Source: Linnemannia elongata (lineage: Eukaryota; Mortierellomycota; Mortierellomycetes; Mortierellales; Mortierellaceae). From it: a stretch of DNA of 64,000 bases. The position numbers and the translations under genes are program-made. Shown here piece after piece: positions 11,116 to 23,466 of this stretch. The notes under the pieces were generated by a model that saw only the letters and a list, made by a program, of their open reading frames with translations, made no database searches and had not been told where the DNA came from. Position 1 is the stretch's first letter; each line of letters begins with the position of its first letter. The stretch is taken from contig JAXBDG010000008.1 of the NCBI GenBank assembly GCA_036320915.1, forward strand, positions 1,922,001 to 1,986,000. The letters run 5' to 3'.

Positions 11116-14100
11116 ATGGAGAGGTCACCATTATTGTCGCCACTCCAGACGGCTTCGAGTCAGCTAAAGCCATCTCGCATTCACTCGACCGTCAGCTCAC
11201 CAGGAGGTATCCAGCACCTGCGTTCGTCCTCCCGGTCACCTCCACCACCAACAAAGCCCAGGTCTGAGAGTCACGACCGGTCATACTCGGGCCAAAGGTA
11301 ATTGAGCGGCGCCTAATATACTTATCGGAGGAATACAATTCATATCCATCACCACGAAGACTTTGCAAAAAGTCGGCTTATCTAACCTCTTCTTTCCTTT
11401 GCCTGTCCATTTATTTGTTCTGTAGGAAATCATACGACAGGAGTCGCTCCCAGGAAAGAGATGAACGGAATAGACCAAGAGACTTGTAAGGCGTGTGGTT
11501 GTTTGCACTTGAATAACAAAAAACAACAACCAAGGACAATCAGGTGGCTCCTGTTTCTTTAGTGGGTTGTCAGACTCCTCACTCGGAAAGAAAGGCTGAC
11601 CAAGAGTTTTGATTTTTGTTTGTTCTTCCAATCGCCGCACTATTCACAGCTCAAACGCTGATAGGAGGAGACCCCCAAGGAGTGGCCCAATGGCTCTCTC
11701 AAGCAGGAACGGACCCGACAGCTCACCGCCTTCAGACATGGGCTTTCAGGAGGTAACATGGCTCTCATCTCTTTATCCGCACGCCTCGATCCATTTCTTT
11801 TCCTTCTTTTCGCCCCTCATTCATGTCACTCCTCGCGTCCATTTTTGATTGCTACCACCAAGTTGCAAGCTGTTCACAATTGTCCCGTTAGAGAAGACGA
11901 GAACACAAGTAAAAAGGGGGGCAATATGGGCAGACACTAAGTAAGCCAAAGGAAAAAAGAAGAAGGGGTATCACTAACGCAACAAACGAATCTCCCACCT
12001 TCTCTCTCTTGGTCCTTATTTTCTATTAGTCTCCTCGTGTAAAGTATCCAGAGAGGTTCAACAATTCGAGGGATATCCGCTTCCGGCCATCGGACAGTTT
12101 AAAAGGCATCACAAGCGGGAACGACCACACGGGACAGGCATCACCATCGTCGTCACTATCAATATCAAGGCACTTTGGATCAAGTTCAGCACCCAACACC
12201 TCAACTCTTTCTCACTCTCGCGATTTCAGCCCGACGTCCAGCTTCAAAGGAACCTTTAACGAACCCAGTAACCATAACGGCCGCTCTATGGAATATTTTC
12301 CGGGATCCAACACTTCTGGGATGGGTCCAAACATTGGTCTCGGACTGGGTCCTGCCCGTTACATGGACCGTGAGGATTGGAGGGGCCGACCTAATCAATT
12401 TCCCAGAGAGTTTGAAAGGGATCGGGAGTTTAGGAACAGAGACGGTCGCCAGGACGTTCGACAGGATATCCGCGACCTCCGAGAACTTCGGCCGCCGCGG
12501 GATCCACGGGACTCCCGAGATCCACGAGACACGAGGGATATGAGAGATATTCGAGATGGAAACCCACGGGAACGCGATTCTGGGTTTGGACGAGATGCGG
12601 ACCCTAGGGACCGGGATGTCCGAGACCGAGACCTTCGAGATATTGGCATCAGTACGCGTGATCTGCGCGAGCGTGACAACCGCGAGCGAGATATCCGGGA
12701 TCGCGGACCCTGGGGTCCTGAAACTATGGGGAGGGACCGAGACTCTACCTCGTCTAGAGATGGACTTGAGCAGGATATCCGTGAGATGGTTGAGCGCGAA
12801 CGGGAGCGTGAGCGTGAGCGCGAGCGAGATAGGAATCGTGAGCGACCCATTTGGCTTCGTGAGACCGACAAGGATCATGAGCCGTCTCTGCCAACACGGC
12901 CAGCTTCATTTGAGCAGTCTGGGCGAGAGCGGGATCGAGAGCGAGCTTCCAACTCACGCGCTATAGCTGTCCAAGCTTTGGATCGGGAACTGAATGCTTA
13001 CAATGCTGACAAGGCACGTTACACACCCGTCAAGTCAGAGGAACCGTCCAATGGTACAGACCGCCCACCCACGAAATCAGCAACACCCTCCGGCCCTAAT
13101 CACAATAACAATATCAATATCAACAAACGGGACTCGAGGCAACAAGGTGGGGATGACTCTTATGACCGAGATCGTCCAAGGGAGCGTGAGCGGCTTCATT
13201 CGCGCGATGAGGACAGGGACGATACCGGCCGTGAGAGGATGAGAGACTGGGAAATCCAGCGAGAGAGGGAACGTAGCTTTAACTACCGATCTGACGGAGC
13301 CGGTCTTCGGTCAGAGAACGAACTGCGTCAAGACCGCGGGAACTCGAGGAGGCAGAGGATTCTCAGCGCGCCAATGTCGGACGAGGCGGCCTTCAACGAT
13401 ATGGGTCACCAGCGGGATCATTACGCCAACAATAATATCAGCAGTAGCTACCCCAACTCCCCAGCCGTCCCAATGGGCGGTCCTTTCGACAGATACAAGA
13501 GGAACGACCGACCTGAACGTCGCTATCGTGACAGCATGGATCGAGGAAGTAGAGGTGACGTGGGACCGATGGATGATAGACGCTTGTCTTATATTTCCCA
13601 GGATGAAACCATGACCGTGAAATCCGAACAGGACGATAGTCTCCACTCGCAGCTCTCATACACTCGTCCCAAGATGTCAGATTCCAGTGACACTGTCGCC
13701 GCTGCCGTGAACCACGTGAAGAAAGATGAGAGAACTCCTGAGCACCACTCACTCGAACTCGCTCGCAGCAATCCCGACCCCTCCGAGGACACGGTGACTG
13801 TAGCTCAAGGTAACGTCAACGATTCTGACCTCCGCCACCAACCGAACATGGCCAAGGATAAGGAGGAAGGCGCTATACCGCACGATGCCCCACCGCCTGC
13901 TGGCCCTTCTCAGGACATGGTGGCGACCTCACAGACGAAGACCGGAGATGGCACTGACAGCGCTGCCCATGTCTCTACTGAAGTGACGACAAAGGATTCT
14001 ACTGACGCCAAACCCGCAGGGAGCCCAACTGCGAGCTCACTACCTTCCCCAGGTCTATCGCCCGTCCATATCTCGGGAGAAGCCAAGGTTCCCAAGCAGG

Positions 14101-17100
14101 CTACAGAGTTTGAGAACCATGCTGACATTTTGATCGAGATTGACAGGATCGATGGGAAGATCCAACGCTGCGAGGAACTCCTTCAACAGCACCGAGACAG
14201 CAAGAAGTCATCAGTGGTGGAGGATATCGATATTCCCGACGAGGTGACGCTTACTATCAAAGAGGAAGCGCCTCTTGTTGTTGCTGAACCCGGTCCACCA
14301 GCAGTCGACGCAGAAATGGACATCGATGTCCCTGTCACGACCGAGCCTGCCAAAAACGTTGTGGAGGAGGAAGAAGGTGTTGTCAAGGAAGACGTCGAGA
14401 CGCCTGCCCAGAAGATCGAGTCCGTTGCGGAGGAGATGGAGGCAGTCATGAGTGTACTCAGTCCTGCCAGTCTTGTGCCAGACAAGGATACGGTCGATTT
14501 TAAGCTGGAATTGATTGACAGCGAAGACGTTGACATGGCTGTCGAGAGCTCTGAGGTTGGAGATGACCGGTGGGGCGTTGTTGTTCAGCCTTTCACCTCA
14601 CAGGACTTTCACCAAGCAGTCGACGGGGATGACCCGTTCCTCAAGCGGAAGGAGCAGCAGAAGCGACGGCCGCAGCTGTTTGATCAAATTTACGCCGAGA
14701 ACAACACCCGCGCGAAGAAGTATGGTCGCGTCCATTCCGCCCTTGGTTCCTCTCACCAACACGACAACTCTCAACACCACCACCACCACCACCACCACCA
14801 CGACAAGCACCAGATCTACGAGTCTGTCGAGGATTATCCATTCTACCAGGACAACATTGACAGCCACGAACGTCTTCGGACTGCGATGCTCAGGAACATG
14901 TCTGCCAAGGCCACCGCATTGGACGAGAAGGAGCTTCAACTGAAGCGGGATTACAAACAGTACTGGGAGATTTGGGACAAGAAGGTGCAGAAGCTGGACA
15001 AGTTGAAGGAAAAGCAGCTCCAGACTCCTGCCGCTGCCAACATTCGGGAGGAGGACCAGGTTGTGGGCGAAAACACCTTGTTCACACCTAGGAACCGACG
15101 TGGAGCTCACAACGGCGATGCTGTCAGGAGTGAGGCCGAGCTCATGGAAATCATCCAGAGCCTGGAGAACGCCGACATGAGGAACCCAGATGTTCGTGCT
15201 TCAAGAACCGCCGCGACTGTGCCGCCCATGATCCTGGACCCTACCATCCGTGACAAGGTCCGTTACCTCGATCGCAACCATCTTGTCACCGACCCAGCTA
15301 CATACTACCGACTCGGCCCTGTCACGGATACGTGGACAGAGGAAGAACGCCAGATTTTTATCAAGCGCTATCTCATCTACCCCAAGCAGTTTGGCAAGAT
15401 TGCAGCAGGGCTCGAGGAAAAGACGGCTTCGCAGTGTGTTCTCTTTTACTACCGCGAGAAGAAGAAGATTGGCTTCAAGGATCTCCTTTCCAACCGCGGT
15501 CGGAAGCGCAAGCCTGCTGCAGGAAAGCGCAAAGAGAAGGCTGCCCAACCATCTTCCCCCGCTGGACAGCCTGGTAAGAAGCACAAGGGCAGTGCTCTGA
15601 TTGAAGATATTGGTCAGGCCAACAGGACCAAGCTGGCCAAGTCGAAAGAGCTGCGTGAGCTTCAGGATCTCAGCCAGTCGTGGAGAGACGATATCGAACC
15701 AGGACCTCGCCGTCGTGTTCGAAGCAATGCCGCAAGTCAACAGGGCGGAACCCCGGGTCTGGAGGACAGCCACAGCAACACTGCTAGCCCAGCACCATCG
15801 TCGACCATCTCGACACCAGCCTTATCCGCAACGGAGCGTAGGAAGGCGAAATCCAGAACCAATCAGACTCGCGCTGCTGCTGCTGCTGCTGCTGCCGCGG
15901 CCGCCGCCGCAGCAGCTTCAGAGGCCAAGGCAGTGGAGGAAGCAGTTGTCGAGGAGAAGAAGTCCAAGTCGGAGAAGGCCAAGGCAGCAGCAGCGGCGGC
16001 GGTAGCCGCGGTAGCCGCAGTAGTCGAGGCAACAGCTGACGACGACAAGGATTCCATGACCGTGGATGATACCGTAGATACTGGTGACTCTTTGGCCGAG
16101 GATCCCTCCAGCGAGAGCAGAGAACCGGACAATGCAGGATCTCTAGCCTTGGAGGAAGGCGAGGACAGTGTTGCCACCCCTGTCGGATCTGGCAACACTC
16201 CTGCGACTGTACCCTCAGGACGATGGACTACAGCGGAGCACCACAAGTGCATTGCAGCCCTCAAGAAATACGGACGCGACTTTGAGGCGGTGGCGAACGC
16301 TGTTGGGACCAAGACTGTCGACCAGTGCAAAAACTTTTGCTTCAACTACAAGCGCAAGTTTGGAGTCAGTGTCTTGGAGGACGCCAACAACCTCGACATT
16401 GGGACGTTGCTCGAGGAAGGTGATGACAAGGATGTGCCTGTGGCTGCGCCTGAGAAGACCAAGGGCAAGAAAGGTCGTGGCGGCAACGCTGCTGCGAGTA
16501 CTTCAGTTCCAGGAACACCCAACAGCTTAGCCGGCACAACCAAGGAAATCAGCTCGACCGGAAATTCTCGTCGCAAAGGTGGCAAGGCTGCGCCCGCCGC
16601 TCAGGAACCAGTCAAGGACGAGCTGCCCGGCACCCCCACGGCACAAGCCACAGTGCCAGTCAATACTGCAGAGAGTGTGGAGGATTCCGAGACGGGAAGC
16701 AACAAACGGAGACGGAAGCGAGTTGTGTCCAAGAACGAGGCTGTCCAGAACGAAGGAGCATCAGCCCAGGCTGCCACATCGTTCCGTGCCCTATATTCGC
16801 GTGATCCGCCTTCATCCCCTGGATCGCCATCGATATCTGGCACTCAGTCGGAGGATGGTCAGGCGACGAATGCCGATGGTTCTTCCCGCCGCGCCAACTA
16901 TTCGTCGTATTGGTCAAGTCAGGAGAAGATTGATTTTATGCGTCTGTTGAGCCTCCACGGAAAGGACTGGGACAAGATTGCCAAGGCTATGAAGACGAAG
17001 TCGCTCATCCAGGTCCGGAACTACTTCAGCACTAACGCCGACAAGTTCGCCGCCGACGGCATTATTCCTCCTGACCGCGTGGCAGTTTCACCCTTGCCAC

Positions 17101-18989
17101 CCCACAAGGAAGAACAGATGGCAGACGGAGACTATGATTATCAACACCAGAGAGATCAGACCCCAAACGAGCAAGGACGCGGACGTGCTTTTGACTATGG
17201 CGCACCTGGCGACGACTCGCACCATCCTCAGCAACCACACCCAGGAGGTCCTGTACCTGGGTACTTCATGCCATCTGCCCCCCAGGAGTCCAAGCCCGAA
17301 TTGGTTCATCGCGAGGAACCACGCCCTATTTCGCCTCCACGACGTGTCACGAACATTGGCAATCTGCTCAACAATGACGATGAGGATGTCAACGTTGCTC
17401 CAGAGGATTGGTTCGGGAACAGCGAGGAAGGCAGTGCCCCTCAGTCCCAGGAGCACTCCTTTGAGGGGGAGGTCCCTGAACGACAGGATTCCCGTCAAAA
17501 CTACCCGCAGGAACCATATGTTGACGGGCGAGGCGGCCGGCGTGAGGAGGAGGATGTTGAGACTGAGGACGAGTACGACTCGACTCATCGTGGTCAAGGA
17601 ATGTACGCCGATAACCGTGTCCCCAACAGGGATCAACGACGCGCATCCGAGACCAACCTTGTCGCAGCCCGTTCTGGATATCCACCGAGCGGATCAGGCT
17701 ACTATGGCCACAGCCATCCTTCTCAACTTGCTCCACCACCACCACAGCAGCATCTTCACCACTCGTCGAATTCAGGAGTGCTAGGTTCTCCGTACGGTGC
17801 CCAGCCATACTACAGCTCTTCGTCGCCGTCCCACCTCGGCAGCGGATACAGATCTCCTCCACCCTCCACAGGCTACCCATTGGGCGTGAGCGGGCATGGT
17901 ATGCAGAGGTTGTCGTCCCCATCAGGGTCCCTCCCCCCAGCACCATCCTCGGCCGTTATTTCTCCCTCGCACTATCCAGCATCGTCTATGTCAATTTCAC
18001 AACATCAGCGCTCGAGCAGTGTCAGCCTTGTGGAGATGGCTCCTCGATCCCAGCTTTCACCCAGAATGGACTCGCGTGCACGATCACCCATGCCTCAGCA
18101 GGGCGCATACTATGGTCCACCGTCGCATGGGCAGTCTTCCCGTCATGGTCATGGGCACGGACATGCGCCTTATCCTCCTCAGCACCACTCGCAACAGCGA
18201 CACAGCAACCAGATGGAGGTGCTGTCACCTCATCCTCGCACGATCAACGAACCACCAATGATCCTGCAGCATTCATCATCTATGGGACCGAGTCCTGGTC
18301 ATGGTCACAGTCAGAGTCATGTTGGACCCGGACCAAGGTACAGCAGCTCTCCTCAGCTGCCCGGTTCAGGAGGCATGCGAGGCTCTCCTGGCCCGGCAGG
18401 GTTTCCGAACGGAGCAAGCTCCCCTGCTCATTTGGGCCATGGTGGACACCTGGCTTCGCGTTACTCGCCCATCCCAATGTCATCGTCATCGACTCCTGGG
18501 TTGCCCAGTCTTGTTGGCATTGGATCGTCGCCTAGGATGTCGGAACCGCCCATGCAGCATCATCACCACCATCCTCAACACCCGTCCCAGCACCACGTGA
18601 GGAGATCTTCGAGCCCTTTCCAGCATCATGTGCCTGGTCAGGTTGCTTCGCCCTCGTACATCCAGCCGATGTCGGGCATGCACCCATCTTCGAGCTCTAA
18701 ACCCATGCCTTCTTCGTCGTCGTTTGCGTACTCTTCGGCTTCGTCAGCATCCTTGCTCCCCCCACCTCTACCGCCTTCATCATCGTCATCGTCCTCCATG
18801 GGCCCGTCTGGATATCATTCAGGAGGTCATCCACACCAGCAACAACAGCAGCAGTCTTCTTCATATGGCCATGCTCAGCACTCACAGCAACAGCATCCTT
18901 ATGGACACCCTCCACCACCACATCACCACCACACCGCACACCAACAACAACAACAACAACAATCAAGTCGCCATCATCATCCTCAATAA
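11116..18989 (+). CDS. SNT1: Snt1/NCoR-like co-repressor with three SANT domains
   Basis: Exons 11116-11297, 11426-11485, 11650-11752 and 12030-18989 give 2,434 aa. Proteins of this class scaffold histone deacetylase complexes (Set3C in yeast, NCoR/SMRT in animals) in the nucleus. The N-terminal third is rich in Arg-Asp/Arg-Glu repeats. At about residue 1180 a deacetylase-activating segment (VPPMILDP, LVTDPATYYR) runs into SANT1 at about 1215 (DTWTEEERQIF, FGKIAAGLEEKTASQC). SANT2 is at about 1510 (GRWTTAEHHKC) and SANT3 at about 1738 (SYWSSQEKIDFMRLL). SANT1 is followed by basic KRKPAAGKRK-type sequence, then Ala runs and acidic stretches. The last 500 residues are Ser/Pro/His/Gln-rich and disordered. 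A nine-His run lies near base 14780. The start codon is the first ATG of exon 1, which joins exons 2-4 without a frame break. Confidence 0.88.
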
Positions 18990-19371
18990 TGACCGCTCCT
19001 GTACACATAAAAATACACTACTCGTAATAAACCTTTGTAATTTATGCAAGATAAAACGCAAGGACAATTGCCTATCTTCAAAGAAACCGTTCATTTTTTG
19101 TGCCTATTCATGACCCCCTCTGCATATCGCTCGATTGACATGGTCGCTTAAGTAACAGTGACTGAAACTGGTTACACCCTTCTTCGTTCGTTATGACATG
19201 GATTTTGAGAACGATAGCATCACAGGATATCGGGAAGTTATGTTCACGTTTTACAAATTTGTTTATTTGCATTTCTTTCTGTGCTTTTTAGCATGCTGCT
19301 TGTTTTCTTTGTACCCTAACATGTGCTTTGGCGAGCTGTTGTGAGAAGAAAAACGAAGGGGCAAGACTTAC
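18990..19371. other. convergent 3' flanks of Snt1-like and LUC7 genes
   Basis: A 382-bp gap between two facing stop codons. It is AT-rich with no coding frame and presumably holds both 3' UTRs and cleavage sites. Confidence 0.6.
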
Positions 19372-20811
19372 TTAAAAGCGACGATCGTCCCGTCCGCCAC
19401 GTCTGTAGTCCCGATCGCGGTCATAGTCCCGTCGGCCGCCACGATCTCTGCTCCTGTCTCGTCGTCCACCATCGCGGTCCCTGTCCCTGTCCCTGCGGTC
19501 GTCTCTCCGGTAGGGTTGGTCACGGTAACTCCGCGAATCCCTGTACCCGCCTCGGTCGCGGTCGCCTCTGCTATCGGAGTAGTGTTCCCTCTGGGGTCCA
19601 GAGCCTCCATAGTCGTCACGGTATCTGCCACCACGAGACGAGCTCGAGTGGGGGCGATCACCTCTTTGTTTCTTCATCTCCTCATAGGTCTCATGAATCT
19701 TTTGGTAGCCAGTATGTTGCTTGCCTTGAAGATGAGAGTCCAGTCGGTTGGAAGTGTCGTTCATGACCAGGAAAGCGCCACAGACGTGGCAAACTTCCAT
19801 CTTGTTCTCCTGACGGAAGATTGGGTTGACGTCGTCGTTCTGCTTGAGCTGTTGTAAGTCCGCTTGCATCTTTTCGACCTGATCCGTCAGGACCTGGGCT
19901 TCTTCGACGCGACCTTCCTCACCGGCTTCCTCCACCTTGGCGAGTGTATCCTTGATCTTTTGTTCAAGCATGACCATCTTTTCCTCCTTTTCATCCTTGC
20001 GCGGGTTCAATAGCTGATGATGTCGGTTGCCATGTTGTTGATAGTGTTGAAAAGGATGGTGTCGGATCGGAAGGAGAGAGGTTGTGAGGGCAGAAACGGA
20101 CGAAAGATGAGTTAGCAAGCGGCTTTGTAGAGTCGAAAGCACTACAAAATAACTAAGACAACGATGAGCACTAGGTTCAAAAGGATCCATCAAACTTACA
20201 TTCTCATCGACTTCCTTGTCCTTGCGCTCCTTGCCTCGGCGGATCTTTCTCTCGAGATCATTATGCAGATATGTCAAGTAATCGAAAAACTCTTCCTCAT
20301 AACGATAAGTGTCCCTGTCCGGAGCTTTCTGATATCTACATGTACACATTGAAAGAGAGATCGGTCAGTTTTTTTTTCTCCGAGATCATCGATAACAAGA
20401 CCGCTTCTTTAACGTCAGCTGCTGAAAGCAGAGAAAAGATGGACGTACTCTTCGCGCAGCTTTTCGTCGTGGACCAAGTCACAGTTGCCCAAGTCTGACT
20501 TGGTATTGGTGAACAGACTGTTGGGGCAGAACTTGACGAGGAAATGCTTACAGACCTAATATTCCAGCGGTAGCATTACAAGTTAAGAAAGGAACTGGTT
20601 TAGCCATTGTCTTTTTTATACATTGATCGCATTGTTGCTCGAGCGTTCGCTGTTGTGACAATTTCGAAGATGCCTTGATGTTGCGGTTGGAATGACTAAA
20701 TCGTATACTCAGAAGTGTGGTACTTACCTCCTTATCCCAGAACTTGTATCTGCTTGGCTCGAATGGGGCGAACAGCTCGCTGACGAGCGATCGCGCATAA
20801 TTGTGGGTCAT
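19372..20811 (-). CDS. LUC7: LUC7-like U1 snRNP splicing factor
   Basis: Four exons on the minus strand (20728-20811, 20449-20555, 20200-20335, 19372-20013) give 322 aa. LUC7 helps U1 snRNP choose 5' splice sites. It has the family's two zinc fingers. The first is in exon 2 (VCKHFLVKFCP through NCDLVHDEKLRE). The second is C184-x2-C187-x15-H203-x5-H209 (VCHVCGAFLVMND, HLQGKQHTGY). Between them lies a charged coiled coil. The C-terminal tail, about 90 residues, is Arg/Asp/Gly-rich, the RS/RD-like tail usual in LUC7L proteins. The start (MTHNYARSLVSELF) is family-like. It diverges from the primase gene, with 254 bp between start codons. Confidence 0.93.
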
Positions 20812-21065
20812 GGTTGCGGTGTTGTGCTGGATGGAACTGAAAGAGACTTGCAACCAACGACAGTGCCTTGACCTCTCCCTGAGCGATGTCGACGTCACCC
20901 CCTCGCTAATAAGCAGTCCCTGAACTTTTTAAATTAAAAGTTCGCGTCTTAGCACAAGGGAAAACAAAATAAAAGTCCAGGCGCGTTTCTTTTGTCATTT
21001 CTTTACTTTTTGTCCGAGGCCAACTGTTCCCTCCTTCCTTGCTCATTACAACCTCACACTCAAAG
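20812..21065. promoter_or_regulatory. divergent promoter, LUC7 / primase large subunit
   Basis: A 254-bp gap between opposite start codons must carry both promoters and leaders. A CRE-like GACGTCA lies at 20891-20897. Confidence 0.6.
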
Positions 21066-23330
21066 ATGTTCACCCAGCATAACAGGAAAAGCAGACAGCT
21101 GCTCGCCTCTGGCATAAAGTCAACCTACGATGACGACCTCTACCCCACTCGCCTTAACTTTTACAGGGAACCGCCAGCACTCGAGATCAGCATCGAAGAG
21201 TTTGAACAGTTTGCCCTTGACCGAATGCAAGGTACTTTTTTACATCATATTTTTCTCACCACCCAGGTTGTGTGTCCGACATCAACACGTAATAACCCAC
21301 ATTCTTTTCTTTCTCATTGACATATCATTATCTCAATTAGTCCTGCAGGCACTGCTCACGGCGCAGATGCGAAACTTGACGCCAGAGCAACTGGACAAAG
21401 CTGTGAGCGAAGCCATCAGGAAATACATGCCCATGAGCCCCAACAGCAAATCCAGCACCTCTCACCGCCAGTTAATGGAAGAGCGACGAAAGGACCACAT
21501 CAGTCACTTCATCTTGCGCCTCGCCTACTCTCGCAGGTACATTACATATTAGTCCTACAGATTGCCGAAAGGTCCAGTCTATGACTTCTTGTTGCTACCA
21601 TTACTTACCGATTCGTCTTACATATTAACTTTCATCCTGTAGTCAAGAGCTTCGGTCCTGGTTCCTGAGAGCCGAATGTGCCTTGTTCAGGTATGACCTA
21701 CCCCTACAGCTTGCATGGATATCAATGGGCTGATAGCAATGTAGGTTGATGTTTCCTTCCCTAACTTGTCGTTTCTTGATCTGTTAATGTAGGTATCGCT
21801 TTGAGAAGGAGATGCTGAAGGATCAATTGGAATTTCTGGAGAAGCAGAACCTGAGCTGGAAGAAGGTACGTCTCTCATAGAAAACATCATAAGTAGCATG
21901 GAAACGACTATCAAACGACGATCAAAAAACCAGCCTGCTCACTCAATCTGTTATTTATCTTTTGCAAACAGGTGTCAGATGAGGACAAGCGGTTGCTGAG
22001 GGAGAAACTTAAGACATCATCATTCAAGGCAGGAAACATCGACGAGGAGACATACTTCGAAGTTGATTTCGAGAGAGTCACAGGACTGGTGGGGCGGAGA
22101 CAGGTCTACATCCAGGCAGGAAAAGCGTTTGTGCGACTCTCGGATCAGGTCGTTTTGGTCTTGGACGAATTCAAGGAGCGTCTCTCGCATGCTCTTGAGG
22201 TCACAGGAAGGGCGTTGCCACGGATGGATGAGGACGACAGATTGATGCCGGTGCTGAACAATATCAACAAGCAGTATCTTGGTCGCGAGTTCACCAGTTC
22301 CGCGATTGCGGGTGAAATCCAGGCCAGCGATGTCGATGATGTTAGTATTTTTTTTTTCTCTCTCTCAAGGATGTCGCTTTCTTTCCATTCCGACTTTTGG
22401 TGCTTACTACGACTCCTGTCTCATTTTACGACTGATAGCTTAAGGTGCATATGCCCTTGTGTATGGAGCACTTGCACGACGAGTTGAGACGGGAGAAGCA
22501 CACACGGCACGGAGGGCGTATGCAGTACGGCCTCTTCCTCAAAGGAATAGGTCTCTCGCTGGAGCAGGCTCTGATCTTCTGGCAGATGGCGTTTGAAAAG
22601 ATTACACCCGAACAGTTCAACAAGAACTATGCCTACAACGTGCGACATTCGTATGGTATGGAAGGAAAACGAACCGATTATACCCCTTACAGGTAATGTC
22701 TCCTTTGTCTATGCTATATTGATCGTTGAGAAAATCCTCTTATTGCAGTGTTCCTTGTGCATGGACATCATAACTAATCTTGATTGTGAATATATAACAA
22801 AAAAAAACAAAATTAGCTGCAAATCCATCATTATGAACAACGCCCCAGGACCAGGAGATCACCATGGATGCCCCTTCCGCCACTTCAGCGCACCCAACCT
22901 GCGCGCACAACTGGCCGCCCACAATGTCGACGAATTCGACACGGACGATATCATTCACAAAGTTCAACAACGCCATTATCAGATTGCTTGCACGCGGTAC
23001 TATGAGGTCACGCGCGCCAAGATGGTCGGCATCTCCCCAGAGAATATCAAGGGTGGGTTGAGCGATTCTGCAACCGGAAGCATGATTGCTTCTCAGGAGG
23101 TCATTGAACACCCGAATCAGTTCTTTGAACAGAGTTACCTGTTGATGAAGAGCAAGAATGCCGAGAGTGAGGGTGGGGCGGCGGCGGCGGGAGCGACGGC
23201 GGGAGCAGGAGAAGGAATGGATGGTGTGACTGGACCAGTACCTTTGGATGCCACTGTCAGGGGTCGGTACACCTACAAGAAGGCCGGTGCCTCAATATCG
23301 TCCAACGTTCAACACGACATCGACATGTAA
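21066..23330 (+). CDS. PRI2: DNA primase large subunit
   Basis: Seven exons (21066-21231, 21341-21536, 21643-21690, 21793-21865, 21972-22340, 22439-22692, 22817-23330) give 539 aa. This is the iron-sulfur subunit of primase, which works with Pri1 and DNA polymerase alpha to make RNA-DNA primers. The four cluster ligands are present at C292 (PLCMEHL), C370 (TPYSCKSI), C387 (HHGCPFRH) and C427 (IACTRYYE). The spacing of the last three matches that recalled for human PRIM2. LYPTRLNFY near the N-terminus and [10 protein letters not shown] near the C-terminus are also family motifs. The C-terminal 60 residues add an Ala/Gly-rich stretch. Introns are 75-125 bp with standard borders. Confidence 0.95.
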
Positions 23331-23415
23331 TTTTTCTGTTGCTCTCCATTGTTTGCCTTTATCATTTTTCCACGTTTGTTCCCCTTTCAGGTCGTAATGC
23401 CAACACTTCTTTTTG

Positions 23416-23421
23416 AATAAA
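23416..23421 (+). terminator. polyadenylation signal of primase gene
   Basis: AATAAA lies 86 bp after the primase stop codon and before the facing end of the receptor gene at 23467. Confidence 0.5.
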
Positions 23422-23466
23422 AAAAACCTGTCAAGATCTTGTAGAATAGCTTCCTACTCTAACCTT

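Noticed and set aside
12201..12878. Long minus-strand frames opposite the Arg/Asp-rich part of the Snt1-like gene
   Set aside because: Antisense of a repetitive CGN/GAN codon region, which yields Ser/Arg-rich open frames by composition.
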